In this document: in pieces, positions 34,101 through 49,100 of the stretch
Layout of the letters: each line of letters opens with the position of its first letter
Position numbering within the stretch: the first letter of the stretch is position 1
DNA from: Aradus depressus
Taxonomy: Eukaryota > Arthropoda > Insecta > Hemiptera > Aradidae
Direction of reading: 5' to 3'
DNA length: 64,000 nucleotides
Assembly: GCA_963662175.1 (NCBI GenBank)
Contig: OY759221.1
Location: forward strand, 27,763,027-27,827,026
Notes under the pieces: model-generated
What the model was told of the DNA's origin: nothing
Database searches by the model: none
The model's input: only the letters and a program-made list of their open reading frames with translations
Position numbers and translations under genes: made by a program

Positions 34101-37100
34101 GGAAGTACTAAGTTTTGCCTAAAAAAATACTAACGGGGGGACCTTACAGTGTGTAGGTCGCCGATTTCAGTGATATTTTTTCTCGTGTTTCTACATCGAA
34201 AAATACTATTTACATGTCCGAACGTTCGTGCCAATGGGCGTCAAGCGCAAAAAAAAAAAATTGCATTCACGAAGCTGCCATTGCTCTTACCTCCCTTAAT
34301 CAATTAAATTTTCACGGACGCTTTTACATCAAAAAATATTAGATACATGTATAGGGGTTTGTCCTAATTAACCCCATTATGCCCAGAATAAAATATTCAA
34401 TATGCTGGTTTAATCTACCACTAAGGAGGGGTAAAAATCAACTACAGGATGTATTAATCGATAAATGGTTTTCAAACTTTAATATCTCACCTCAAAAAAC
34501 ACTCGATAATATGAGTATTTCAAATTTCAATAAAGCAACTTGCACGCTTGTTTTAAAAAATGGCGTTTTTCTTAAACGTGATTTTCGAGCGATAACACAG
34601 ACAACTTTACTGCCATTTGACCTCAAATAATTTGACAACAATAAGTCTCCTCAAACATAAAAATCAGAGTATGTTTTAGTACTTTTGAAATATATATCTG
34701 ACGACAGTGTAACGCCAAAACTGGTATTTTATATATAAATATCTTGTGGAGTAGCCAATAATTCGAAAAAACAAATTTTGTTTTATTTTATTTTTTTTTC
34801 AATTTACAAATGGATATTCACAATTGTATAAATAGTGTATACAAGAAGCAAATTGGCTAAAAGAGTATAATGTGGCATCGTCATAATGTCAAGAGGGGAG
34901 AAATCACCCAGTGGTGACACTCCATGACACTGAGTGGCACTAATCTATAATTCACTATCACTGCTCCTAGGAGGTCTGTAGGCCATTAGCGCTTAGGTCG
35001 TCGTGGGGGAAGTGTGATAGAATGGAGGGCACGGACTTATAATTAAACCAGTATTAACTAGCTAGTATTCACCATGTAATACTCGTACCTACATTACAAC
35101 ATTTTTTAAATTTTTATTGGGCGCCGGAAGTACAGAAATAATGTGCTTACCCACTATGCTCAAGTTCGAAATCCGTCTGAGTCTCTTAGTTTTTTTAATC
35201 TGGGAAATAAAAAAACAATTTGAGCAGTCCTTCGAATAGATTGACAAAAAATGGTTTCGAGCTTGTGCCAAGTCATATATGCGGGCAGGCACAATTTAAC
35301 ATTCTCATAGACAAGCTCATGTTTGAGAGGCTTGAGAGGGGAAAAACGAAGAGCAGTAAAGTGATTATTGTGACTCATGCCCGGGCTTTAACTGAAAGGT
35401 CATATCGCCTACTACCCCGAATGCTTTTTTATTGACTCTAAAGTGGAAGTTCTAAATTTTGCCTACCCAGGTTTATTCATCTTGAATATGGGTCCTTAAC
35501 GAGTACCTGACATTGTACAGGCTTGGGACCATCCCTTAAGATCCAAGGTAAAGGACGGGGTGCTCAACGTTCTTTTACCTTCCTAAGGGTTTCGAACCCG
35601 CAATCTTGAGCTCAGTAGGCATGACAACATATTACATATATTTCCTAGTCGTTTCTGTTATGAAGCCAGAAAAAAAAAACAGTTCTCATATTTTATTTAC
35701 TTTAGATAAAATTTTTTTTAAAGTTAATTCTAAAAAGTGTAGAGTACATATTTGTTCAATGATAACCCGTCATCCATCATCTGGTTATTTAGTACAAAAT
35801 ACAGAAACACTTTTGATACAAATCAATTTTTATTGAAGAAATAAAATACACCCAAATGAAGACGTGGCGAAGACCTCACAAAACAACTGTATCTCTATAA
35901 CTATTGAAATAACAACAAATAATTAACATATACCCCTCTATAACCTTTGCAGGTCAACAATTATTATAAATCTAGCTTGTTATGTGATTTGAATACAGTC
36001 TCTTTATTGGCTCTATTAGATATTGTTTCATTGAATTCTAATAACTCGCTGGAAATAGTATTTTCAATACAAAAAATGTCGGTGAATCACCTATAATGCA
36101 CGTCCCCAGTTCATAGTTTCCCTAAGTTCTCGCTCTCTCTCTCTGTCTCTACACTCTTCTCCACATCAGCCAGTTTGTGTCTTACTCCTGGACATCTCAA
36201 TTCTCATATAAACCTTCTTGTCGATGAAATGAAATGTTAATATTCTGGGATCGAGGTCCCCTAAGAATAAATACATATACAGTAAAGAACAGGAACAATG
36301 AAATATAGTATCAGTACAAAAAAATAAAACGATAGGTAAATAAAAGTTAGTGCTACATTGGGGAAAAACTATACAATTAAAAAAATAGATAATCAAAAGA
36401 TTAACAGGAAAAAAACCATAAAATTTACAACTTCATTATGATGAAAAAAAATAAATAAAAGTATCTATATAAATAAAAGAGAATAAGTAAAAAATAAAAA
36501 AATAAAATCTATATAACTAAGAAAAACAAATAAAATTGATAATATAAATCGACCGAGTATAATACTATGATGGTTGATTATAAAAGAGAAGGAAGGATGA
36601 CCAGCCAAGGTTTGAAATAAAATTAATTTTAGAAAGTAGAGGCTAGATAGAAAAGTGTGAGGAGAGAGAAGAAAAATAAAAATAGTCAAAATAAAATAAG
36701 ATAAAAATAAATAAATGCATGATAAAAATATATAAATGTGTAAAATGAACCAAAAATATGATAAAAATAGAGAATGACAAAGACAAAAAAAGTAATTTGA
36801 ATGATTAGAAAATTGAGGTTGATGAATTAAAGAATACGGGGGAGAGATCAAAGAGGAGTGGATTGTTTAGTGAGGAGGAATTGGAATAGTGAGGATTTGA
36901 AGGAAGCCACGAATTGGGGGAGACAGGGAGTTCCAAAGATGTATTCTCATGTCGATGTTTTCTCTAATAAAAAATATATTTTATTATATTTATTTTTCTT
37001 ACTTCTTCGTGGGGTTGGTCGTATTTATGGTTTGAGAATGGTGTCGTTTATTGACACTTTTTGTACAATATACATTCAAATGGCTAAAAGCGAACAAAAA

Positions 37101-40100
37101 AGAAAAACACTTGACTCTTGAAAGTCCTGTTATGAACATTTCACATATACTATATCTCTGGTGTTTGGGCTTAAGTCAGAATAAGTCTTGTGGTCCAAAG
37201 GACAAGTGCATTTAAATATTTTTACCATACGTAACTAAATGTTGGAATATTTTACTTTCTTTATATTTAATTATCTTATTGAAATAATATTTCAAGTAAC
37301 AAAAATGTATTTTACCTTATTTTTCAAACCTTCAGAAATTTCCCTCCTAAAATTCAGATTTGCTGAGTTAAGCCCTTTTGCCCAAACACCCGAGACATAT
37401 AATTTTTTTCTTTATTTTTATTCTTTTTAATAAAAAACTAACAATAATAAAAATATATTTTAAAATTTGTAGCTATGCGTTACAATTTGAACATTACTAA
37501 GAAATATTTTTTTTAATAACGGGGCGCTATAACTTTGGTATTGGTTCTGTATCAAATCTGAGGGCATTTTGTTAGTTGGAAATTTAATATGGAACATTTT
37601 GGGTAAGATTCAATTTTTCGATAGGACTAACCATTTTCGAGTGAATTAAGCGAACGGGTTTCCCAAAAGAGTGGATTTCAAAACGACATTTTAGGAAGGC
37701 ATGTGAAAATATGAAACATTTTAGACGAAATGTTATACTTCAAATGTAAATTATTCAAATGTAAATGGATTATCGACTAAATCGGGAATATATGAAGTAG
37801 GGTTTATTGGGCGGAAACTTAGCACATTTCAAAAATGTATCGAGTTGGGATGTACATTCTTAGTATTTCAGATTTTTTTATTTCTAAAATACCTATGTAT
37901 ATTTATAGTTCACTTAAAATATAGAATAAAGAGAAAAATATCACTTTACTCTTGAGATTTTTGGCGTAAATGCCATATTACTTCATGGGTTTGGTTAGTT
38001 GTTTAAGTTGTCTTTCTCATCTAGATCTGTTCATTATCATTTAAGAAATAACAATTTAATTATATTATCTATCATTTCAAGAATACTTTTCATACACTTT
38101 TTGGTTTTATTTTTGATAAATTATAACAAAAATATATTTTATTATAAGAATGGAATCTCAAGAAATATATTAATAAAATAATAAAGGTAAAGTTAATAAA
38201 AACACTAATGCATCGTCTTGTTGTTCCTTGGAAGACTAAACATATATTTTTGATGTAACCATTTGGGCAAATAGCATAGAAGTATAAATATTGTTTGTAA
38301 ACTAACAAGTAACAGTTTTGAAATAACACTAGTAATTGCAGTAGAAATGTACATTTTTTTTTGTCAATATGATAAGTATTTCTTATCAGTTTTTTCCTTC
38401 TCTCCTTAATACTAAAATAAATCCAATGGATATCTTCTCTACTGCGTATACACAAAGATTATTATTCCTGCTGTAAACATTATTATCTAATAATATAGAA
38501 AAAGTAATTGGTATTTATTCACCTGTAGCTAAATATCTCACAGTGAAAGCAAACTGTTACTGCCGTCTGTGTGTGTTAGTTATTATGACTCATGTCTGGC
38601 CTACAACTATAAGTTTATATCGCCTTCTACCAGAGCGCTCTTTCGTCACTCTGGTGGACATGAGCCCGAATATACTGTGTGAGTCCTAAATTTTGCCTAC
38701 CCAACATTTTTATTCACCTAGGGTAGCATATGTGTCTCTTGTTTCATTTTATTTCGTATTTTGTTCAACATATACACAAATTCATTTGCATACGCACAAA
38801 ATTATTGTAAAATTCATTTTCAGTGACTGAATCCAATTATCCGGCTAACCTACATCATTTTTTTCTTCTTCTTCACATCTTCATCTTTATCGATTCAATA
38901 AAATTGTTGCAGTACATAATAATTTAATTTTTATCACTTACAAGAAATAGCCAATAAATTACTTAACCTAAATAGTGGAAGGGCATTATTTAATGTCTCG
39001 TCTAAACACGAACAATAGTTTGTAGCTAGCCTATTGAGCTGAATATCGCTGTTTCGAAACCGGGACGATGGTCCCGAGTCTGTACGATATCATATACTCG
39101 TTAGTTATGTGAAACTGGATAGGCCAAATTTAGGACTCCCATAGTAGAAGTCGGGCTCATGTCCAACAGAGGGACGAAAGAGCGCTCTGGTAGTACTCTG
39201 TATAATTATTGTTATTATCTGATGTATTATTTTGTTTTCTTTTACAGGCAGATATTGTAGTGTTTCCCGAGGCTGGTCTTCTGGAGTTCGATAAGACCCA
39301 GTACGTCAAGGTGCCTGCCCCAGCTGACAATGTCGTTCCAGCTGAATCCGAAGACGCTCATCCAGTCAGTTGAGACACATTTAAATTAAATTATACCATC
39401 ATTTTGGTTATATATGTGGTACTTAGCTTTCACCGGGAAAGTAACCATCTTTCATGTTTTTTGAAGCATTTAAAATCACTTATACACATATATATTGTGG
39501 TAACTTGTAATAAATAACTAAAAAAACGTATCTTTTGAGAAATTGTCCAAGGCCTACCCCTACAACCCCCCTCCCATTCAAATTTTTGACGCCTATTAGC
39601 CTATTTTTCTACTTGGCCTTTAAGAATACTACGTGTTAAATTTCATGAAAATCTGATCATTCGTTAATGAGCTAACACTATATTTATTCTTAGGGCCCCC
39701 ACAACCCCTCCTGTCGTAAAAAAATTTGAGACGTCAAATAGCCTATTTTCAATGTGGCTTAGAAGGATGCTACATCTGAAGTTTCATGAAAATTCGTCCA
39801 ATTGTTTGAGCGTGATGTTGGAACAAACAAACAAACCCCGTTTCAGCTCTATTAATATTAGATTGCAAGAACTCAGAATTAAAACAAAGTTCGGCACATT
39901 TTAACTCTGTTTACAATCTATAAAAATTATTTATTCAAGGGGGTGGTGTACCAAAAATGACCATAAATATTATTATTAAATGAATAACGAAATGGTTTAT
40001 TATTGTTCTGGGGTTGGAAAATATGACCAATTTTATGGCATTATTAAAATTGGTCATATTTAAATAGACTAAAAACTATATAAATATTAAATGTTTTTGT

Positions 40101-43100
40101 TGCTGTAACTTACAATTATGAAATTATGATAAAATATAATCAAAATGATAAAAAGTCTTTTTCAGCCAATTCTCTTGAAGCTTGACGACTTTCATAGAGA
40201 TCATTTTTAGCGTTAATAAGCTTTCTTGTATAGACTTACTATAATATTTAGTAATTTGTAGGTACTGAAAGAGCTCTCACGAGCAGCTTTGCAGAACCGT
40301 ATTTACGTAGCAGTCAACCTTCATGAAGAGGCCAAAAATGAAAATGAAACGCTTTTATACAACACCAACGTTATATTCGACAGGAATGGAAAGGTTGTCG
40401 CAAGGTATGTCATCAATGTTTTTCAATTTTGCAACTTTATTGTAAAAATAGCCCATAATGTTAACAACCAAGAGATATTCTAAGGTGGAGGAAGGATATT
40501 CTTATTCGAAACTAATCGTATACTTAATAGATAAAATAACAATAGATAAATAAGAAAATATAAAGAAATAGATTTATATCATATATATAAAGCTGAAAAT
40601 GTCTGTGCGTTGTACCGCTATAACTCACGAACGGCTTCATGGATTTGATTAATTTTTTTTTTAATTTGTTCGTCATCGTCTGTGGAAGGTTATAGGCGTA
40701 TTAGTACCTCAATATCTGGTACATCCCAGCATCCACCCACGCAATCTTTGTAACTCGAAAACCATTGCAACGATTAATGAGAAATCTTTTTGAATAAATT
40801 AGTTTTAGCTCCAAAGCGTTACTACAGTTGAAGGACTATAAGCCTTATTCCGTATGAATAATTGAAAATTATAACATCATGAATGTACTGTCGAGGAACT
40901 GAATAGCCTTATAGGAGATATTGGGAGAAAAGTCAAAGTTCCCCGGGCAACGCCGGGTATTACTGCTTATAATATATTATTACAGCCTCATTTCTCCCAT
41001 TATTTTTTTGCCTTATTAAAAAATAGCGATTGCAGACGTTTCAGGAAGCACTGCCATCATAATTATCTATAATTCATCATGTTCTTTAAGTAAATTATTC
41101 TTATTATCTTCCTTTTACAGAACATATTTGTTGAGTCGACTTCTATATACAATTCTTGATGTTTGAATATAGTGGTCGACTCAATAAATATGTTCTGTTT
41201 GACAGGAGGAAAGTTAACCTAAAGAACACAAGTATTATAGATACTGATGATGGGAGTGCTTTCCGAAACGTTTGTAATTATTATATTTTGAGAAGTCGAA
41301 AAATAAATAGAAGTGATTCTATAGTATAATTATATAATATATGAATTAAGCATCTCTTTACACAACCCAAAAAGTACAATAGACTTCAAATATTAATACA
41401 TAATAATATATTTTTCGCAGCTATATTTTCTCCCATTTCATTGGTCTCATGGTCTCACCATGGTTTGGGGGTTCGAATCCCGTCCGGGGGTAAGTTTTAT
41501 TTCGTAGATAGAACTACCTCCTGGGGCCATGGATGTCGTAAATATAACTGGATTAACACATTGACATGGCTAATATGCACCGTAAATAAGGCCAAATAAA
41601 TAAAATAAAAAATTAAAATAAATGAATAATTTACTTAAAGAACATGATGAATTATAGATAATTATGATGGCAGTGCTTCCTGAAACGTCTGCAATCGCAA
41701 AATGTAATAAGGCAAAATAAATTAATGGGAGAAGTGATGCTGTAATAATATATTATATATAAATCTATTTCTTTATAATTTCTTATTTATCTATTGTTGT
41801 TTTATCTATTAAGTATACAATTAGTCTCGAATATGGATATCCTTCTTCCACTATAGCGCTAAAAAAATACATATACACATAGCATCATTGCAAACATGGT
41901 CAAATTGTGTTCAGAGACCTTGAAATTTATCTGGAACTCCGATCTCGATTTTTTAGCAGAATTACAGTAGGTTAGTTAATTAGTTATTATAGCTCATGGC
42001 AGGGCATTAACTACAAGGTCATATCGCCTACTACCACAGCGCTCTTTTGTCACTCCGGTTGAGCCTGAACTATTTCGGCCATCCTGAATTTTGCCTATTT
42101 TAAATTTTTACTCACTTAGTGTAGAGGTCTTTAACGAGTATCTGACATCGTACAGACTTGGGACCATCGCTTAATGTCCCACCCAAAGGACGGCGTGCTC
42201 AAGGTTTTTTTTTATCTTCAAGATATAAAACCTAAGGGCCTCGGCCGGGTTTCTTGAGCTCAGCAACCAAGCATGCTACTGGCGCCTTTAAGGTTACAGT
42301 AGGTTCTTCTTCTTACTGAAGTACAAGAGAGTAAATTCAAATAAATAATTGAGTAACATTTTGTTAGACAGTATCTCTTTTTATTTTTTTTCATCAAGCA
42401 CTTATTCAATATTTGCTCTGTATCAAACATTTAAAATGGATACTTGTATGGAAAGGTCTGTCGAAATGTAATTAAATATTTACATAAATTGAAGTGACCT
42501 CTGCACGAAAATCCATGAAAACTACTGCAATCAAACTTCATTTGCATGGCTTCTTACTACTTCCCAGCTATACGAAGTATAGACCAAGTTATATAATCTG
42601 CCAAAAATTCGAAGTTCAGTTTTAACCAGACTTTCATGTTTTCCAAATCCCTATGATTCCAAAAATAAAAAATAGAGAGAAAATTGTCTGCGAAATGAAT
42701 GTATCCACACAACATTTTATGTGTTTCCTGAACCACCAATACAAAACTCTTAATAACTGCCGATGTAATGAATGTATCAATAAAAAAATTTAGTATGAGG
42801 ACTCATACGTCCCGATGTAAGTCTAATATTGATTTTTAGTTCAAACGGTCGATTGATTTTGGAGGATGAGTGAAACCCTAATTGATTAATTTCTTACTGG
42901 GGAAGTACATTCCTAGTTTTTTTTTCTTTTTTCTTTTCTTTTTTTAAATTGTATTTTTTTTTTAAATTTATTTTTTTAGGTATAGGAAGTACAATTTGTT
43001 CAGCGAAACATTTTTAAATGTCACCAAAGAGCCAGAAATAATATATTTCGACAGCGATTTTGGAGTTAGATTTGGAACCTTCACTTGTTTTGATATCTTA

Positions 43101-46100
43101 TTTGAACAACCATCAAGAGGACTTATCGATAATAATGTAACTGATGTTATCTATCCAACATTTTGGTTTTCTGAACTACCATTTTTGACAGGTAAGAATT
43201 ATAAAGGCTAAGTTCTAAACATATGTACACTGTGCAGTGACACGAAACTGAAAAAAATTAGGCGTTATTGGTTTTGTTGTCTCTTATTTTATAAATGATT
43301 GTATTTTCTTATAATTTCATAACGACAAGTTAAAGAAAGACAAACAACAACAACAACATTTATTTGGACTAGCAAGAAAAGGTGCTATAAATATAATAAA
43401 TTAAGGGTTTAAAATAGGAAGTCCTGGTACAGTCTTTGTTTGAGTCGCCTCCCAGGAGTAGGCGCACCAAGACTATAGTGTATAGCCCCAGAACAATTCG
43501 GAATGCCTTCGTGGTGGTTCTTCACTAGTTATTCGATGTGAGCTGCAAAAAGAGGAACACCCAATTCTTCGTGGATTTTGTGATTCCTGACAAACCAGGG
43601 TGCGTTTGTTGCTATTCGGAGTACTTTATTCTGAAATGTTTGTAGTCGTTTCAAGTTAGTGTTGCTAGTACCAATCCAGACTGGGACAGGCGTATGTTAG
43701 AAGTGGAAGTAGGAGTGTCTTGTATAGCAGAATAGTACATGTGTGTTTAAGTGGCCTGTTTCTGTTTATGAGAGGGTAGAGGGTGTTAAGTCGTGAATAT
43801 GCTAGCTGTAGTTTTCTGTTAATGTGTAGTTTCCATGTGAGTAGTGTATCTAAAAGTACTCCAAGATAGCGCACACTCTGGTCCTTAGGATTCCAGAGAA
43901 TTGAGAGGTCATCAATTTTCAGCTGACGTTGTTCTTCTATGGAGAATCTGCGGATAACGAAGATTTTAGCTCAGTCTTCCCTACGTTCAGTTTTAGTCTC
44001 CATTTCGAGAACCAGAGAGAAACTTCTGTCGGGGCTTCCTGGAGCTGTTCAATGGCGACGGACAGGACACTATGCTGACAGGCGATCATTGTGTCATCGG
44101 CATAGGTGGCTAATGTCGCCGTGGGAGTTGGAAAGATACACATAAATGTTGGATTTATAAGCCATTGTTTTTAGTCCATTTTTAATAATCCATTGAAATT
44201 CTTCGGATTTTACACCCCCAGAACTGTTACCAGTAATTGTTTTAATTAATAAAAATATTTATGCTCATTTTTTGTCCACCCTTGAACAAAATTTATTGTA
44301 TATTGTATAATGTGCCGATCTTATTTCTTAATTTTGCGTTTTTGCTATGTGATTGTATAGTTGTTGTACAATACGATATAGATATTTTTTGGCTTTTAAA
44401 AAAATGCCGGTATTTATCCGTAAATTTGACTATCTCATGATTCTATATACAGGGTGTAACAAGTCGAGAGGGCGATACTTAGGGATCTTATAGTAAATTT
44501 AATTCTGAACAAAAAAGTTCCTATAAACATAGGTCCGCAAATGCTTTGTTTAAAAGTTATAATCAAAAAACTGCAGGGCAATGAAAGAAATACGTGCAAT
44601 TGGTAAAAGGGATTAGGATCTGAATAGGGTTAAGTTCAATACCATTCATGTAGCCTCATCTGTCCATAAAATGTTGTTACCAAAGTGATGATTGGATGCT
44701 AAACGACGAAGATACCATTTAAAGAATTGCATCCTTGCTTCACCATCACCCTGTACTAAATTAAAATGATAGGGGTACATACGTTCGCTCCACTTCCATA
44801 TGCGAAACCTGCATTTGAAGCCCGGTTCGACGTGGGCTTGTCGTCGGATTTACTTCAAAAGCTCTTATGATATTTTCTCTTCGATTTACATTGACTCGTG
44901 GATTGATTATTCTGGTGGGCAGCTCTGTAACACGGCCAGTTTCTCTTATTCGTTGATAAGTAGCCTGGAAAACCCTTCAATGGGGGATCCGTCGAATAGG
45001 GAAACGTCTTCAGTACTCAACAGCTGCATCACGGTTCCCGTTACAAAAACCGTACACAAATAGAATATCTGGATATTCCGCATTCTTGAACATTCGCGGC
45101 ATTTTATGCAAAACCGATTCACAATAAATGAGATTAGTTGCATTGAAATAGAACCCAACATTCATAAACATGAATGGTATTGAACCTTGAACCCTATTCA
45201 GATCCTAAACCCTTATACCAATTGCAGGTATTTCTTTCTTTGCCCTGCAGTTTTTTGATTATAACTTTTAAACAAAGCATTTGCGGACCTATGTTTATAG
45301 GAACTTTTTTGTTCAGAATTAAGGTTACTATAAGTTCCCTAAGTATCGCCTTCTCGACTTGTTACACCATGTATATTCTAGTTTATAAATGTAGCGTCAT
45401 ATTTTCCGACCTACTACTAGAGTGCTCTTTCGTCGCTTTCATGAATGTGAGCCCGACTATACTGTGGGAGTCCTACATTTTGGAGTGGAGGGGAGTGGCG
45501 TTCGATTTCTCCCTATCGTACCATTTAGAAGTTAATATAGTTGAACACTTTACCTCGGTAATTATGAAATCACCCCCGTCGTCGTTATATTAACACTTGT
45601 AACATGCAGAGTTTGAGAGGTCTTATCTGCTACCTTCATTGGCACTTCACATAATTTAATTATTTATAACTGTTTAAGAGTTATAGTAGGTCGGTTAAAG
45701 AAAGAAAACATCGTCCTTGAATCACTAGCAATGTATGTTTTTACTCTCTCTCTCTAAACTCTTTTTCTCTTCTGTCAATTTGACTGAAAATCTAAATCTT
45801 ATTCAGGGGCTTCTCAGTCTTCTTATTAAAAATTCATTACATTGTCAGTTTTTAACTACCCCTCTCTTCATCCATCCCCCCCCCCCCCCCCCCCCCCATT
45901 CCGTTGACCGATTCTGCTTGAAACAGAGAGTCGGCTAACACGAGAGTGTAGAAGGGCGTTCTCGTCTATCTTCGGGCATTCTCGCCTGTTCTCCCCTCTG
46001 TGTCGGTATTTCCGACCCGAGTCAAAGGGCTCTCGTGGTGTCTCGTTTTCACTGCGAGACCCCTCTCCACGTTCTCGCCATCAGTTGAATGGTTGTTCCC

Positions 46101-49100
46101 TTAGCGGCCAGGTGTGTCTTGATACTGTATTGTTTGCATACTGTTTTATGAATCTAGTTTTTGAATAAAGATGATTAACTCACTTTTATCTTATTCTTCA
46201 AAATTATATTTAAGGCCTCACATACTTCGGTGATAATATTTGAGATTAGCTACGGTGAAATTCTGAACAGATAATGAAGACTTTCGTCTCCTGAAGCCAA
46301 GAATCTAAGCGTGATAGCTAAGCGGTATCCTCATTTGATAGACCCATTTTTCTGGGCAAATGAATTTGTTCTTCCTTTTTACAAGAACGATATTTGTACC
46401 AACTTTGAAAAATTGGAATTACCGTTTAAAAAGTTACGGTGGATTGAGTACAAAACAGAACAATTGTTGATGATTTCAGCTGGGTAAAAGTGAACAAAAC
46501 TCTATCGATTTAATAAAATAAGTACATTAAAAATTGTGGTTTCATTTTTAAAGTCATAAGCCATATCTCGGCTTCTAATGATCGTAGACGAACGCTTTAT
46601 ATATTCAATTTTTTGGTAGCTTAGAGGTAGCGTATTAGTCTATTGAGCTCAAGATCGCGGGTTCGTAACCCGGCCGAGGCCCTTAGGTTTTTTATCTAAA
46701 AGGTGAAAAAACCTACCTTCCCGAAAAAAAAAACCGTCCTTCGGTTGGGACGTTAAGCGATGATCCCGAGCTTGTGCGATGTCAGGTACTCGTTAAAGAC
46801 CCCTTACCTATGTGAATAAAGTTAGATAGGCAAAATGTAGAACTCCCACATTAGAGTCGGGCTCATTTCCCCCAGAGCGAAGAAAGGTCGCTTTGGTAGT
46901 AGGCGATATGACCTTGTAGTTAAAGCCAGGTCATGATTTATAACAACTAATACATTTTTTGCGTTTTGTGTCGATATAGTGGAAATACTAATAAATAAAA
47001 TTAAAAAGATGATAAATAAAGTACTTTTTTATTGAACACTGGTTCATTGGTTTCTTGATATTTTCTCGTTTTCAAATATATCCACAGTTGGTCAATACCT
47101 TTAGAATAGGGATTACCACCCCCTAGGGAGGAGGACCCCTCCTACCCCAGGTACTTAGTTAATATAAATATGTCTGCCTGGCTCATATCTCCATTATTGT
47201 TGAACCTTGTGCTGAAGATGGCGTTAGCCTGAACACATTTATGTATATGTATGTGGAATTAGACAATATAAGTGTTTAATAATAATGTGCTTTATTTATC
47301 ATCTTTTTGATTTTATTAATCTATTTTTATCAAAAATTACAACATCAATTTTTTTTTAATATCTACAAATTATTAGTTTTAATGTGTATTTTGTTTTTAG
47401 CTATTCAAGCTCAAAGCAGTTGGGCGTATACCCATGACATGAACCTGCTTGCGGCTGGAGGAAGCAAAGTACTTCTAGGAACTACCGGAACTGGGATCTA
47501 CAATGGAAAGAGAGGCGTTGTCACTGCGCTGGAGAGTAGAGTCACCGAAACCAGGATACTGAGTGCCAAAATCTACAAAAAAGGAATACAGGGTAATTAG
47601 TATTACTGTATTTAATATTTTATAATAATTGGGGAAACCAGCTTTCTAGGATTGCCACCTTTCTTACATAACAGGGGAAAATATGTCATTATTTTTTGGT
47701 ATATTGTGGCCTGAGTTTGCAAGTGTTCTAGCTCCAAAAATTGAATCTTGGATCTAAAGTTAACTATTTTCACTTGTAAATGGTACAAAAATTGCCCCCA
47801 CTCAAAATACATTCGGATTATCCTCTAATGGGATAAATTATGTTAAAATTCTTGTGTTGAGTCCCTCTTTCCTTTTGACTGATTTTGTTGAAAATCGACC
47901 TCGTTATATAGGCAGTTATTATAGTTTTTGAGGGCAACCCCTTGAGCCGATTCTGCTGAAAATTGATCGGTGTCTTCCTTATGGGGTTTTAGATTTACAT
48001 ATAAAATTCCGTGTCGTTCTATTCATTCTAACGGGAGTTATCGTGTTATAAATAAATAAAACAAACTTATTTTTGAAATATTGTCTATTCCACTAAAGAT
48101 CTTAGACAATATTTCAAAAATAAGTTTGTTTTATTTATTTATTACAAGTTTCCACAATATGTCCGCGTTTCTCAACTTAGAAGTTGTTATCGTGTTATGT
48201 CTGTGAAAGACACATAGATAGGAGTTTTCTTTTTTTTTTTTTTCACTTTTGAAATCGAATCTCTGACCGATTTCATAACATCCATATATTATTACTTTAA
48301 ATAAATAATTTTAATTATTTAAAAATTTTCAGGTAGATCAGAAGATACGAGTCCGAAATTGTCTTCGAACAATACAGTTGAAGAACTTAAACTATTGAGT
48401 GATAATATTCAAATTTATAAAACTGAAACATTACTGCCAAAATATGAAGAAAAAGAATACAATAGAACAAATACCACGGATTCAGAGAAGTATGACATGA
48501 CTCGAAAATTGGTTCTGACGGATCATCAACTTTGTCAGGGGAGTTTTTGTTGTCATTTTGATATTCAAATGACTATAACTTATCGTTCGAAATCATATTT
48601 TAACATCAGTGAAAAATCATACAATCATCAGGATTCTGCATATCACTATCAGTATAGAATGGCAGTTTTTGATGGAGTGCGAGATTTTGGAGGAGTTGCT
48701 ACAGGCGGTATGCAAGAGTGTGGTATCATTCCTTGTTTAAACAATAATTTGTCCAGTTGTTCTTTTATTAAAAGTAAACCAAAAGAAGAGGATTTAACTT
48801 GGGAAAACAATCAAACAATTGTTTTATATTCGACAACATTTGATCATATCAGTATACGATCCTGGAATTTTACATCCAATGGAAGTTTTATCACTCCGAA
48901 TCTACTTGAATCATCAAATGATACAAGGCAATTTGGGGATGTGTCTGGTTATAATAATGTAACATTTACTGACGACCATAAGGGACAAGCAACTTTGACA
49001 TTATCTTCAAATCGTCTCATTACTGGAGGACTTGTCAACAGAGTTTTTACAAGAGATGGCGGCCGGGTTGGTCCAGTACCTTCAGGTGCTTCCTTGAACT

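Larger units (their letters stand above)
40483..41862. mobile_element. Large fold-back element (arms ~235 bp) with nested insertions
   Basis: The right arm 41617-41862 is the reverse complement of 40483-40578 joined to 40970-41101 (matching phrases ACTTAATAGATAAAA, TAAGAAAATATAAAGAAATAG / its complement, TTTCAGGAAGCACTGCCATC). The left arm is interrupted by a 391-bp Helitron-like insert. The 515-bp spacer contains a smaller palindrome (41118-41197), another family unit with a hammerhead core (41205-41400) and a SINE-2 copy. Confidence 0.8.

Noticed and set aside
36465..36851. Minus-strand Phe/Leu/Ile-rich 128-codon frame
   Set aside because: Product of an A-rich low-complexity tract; looks membrane-like only by composition.
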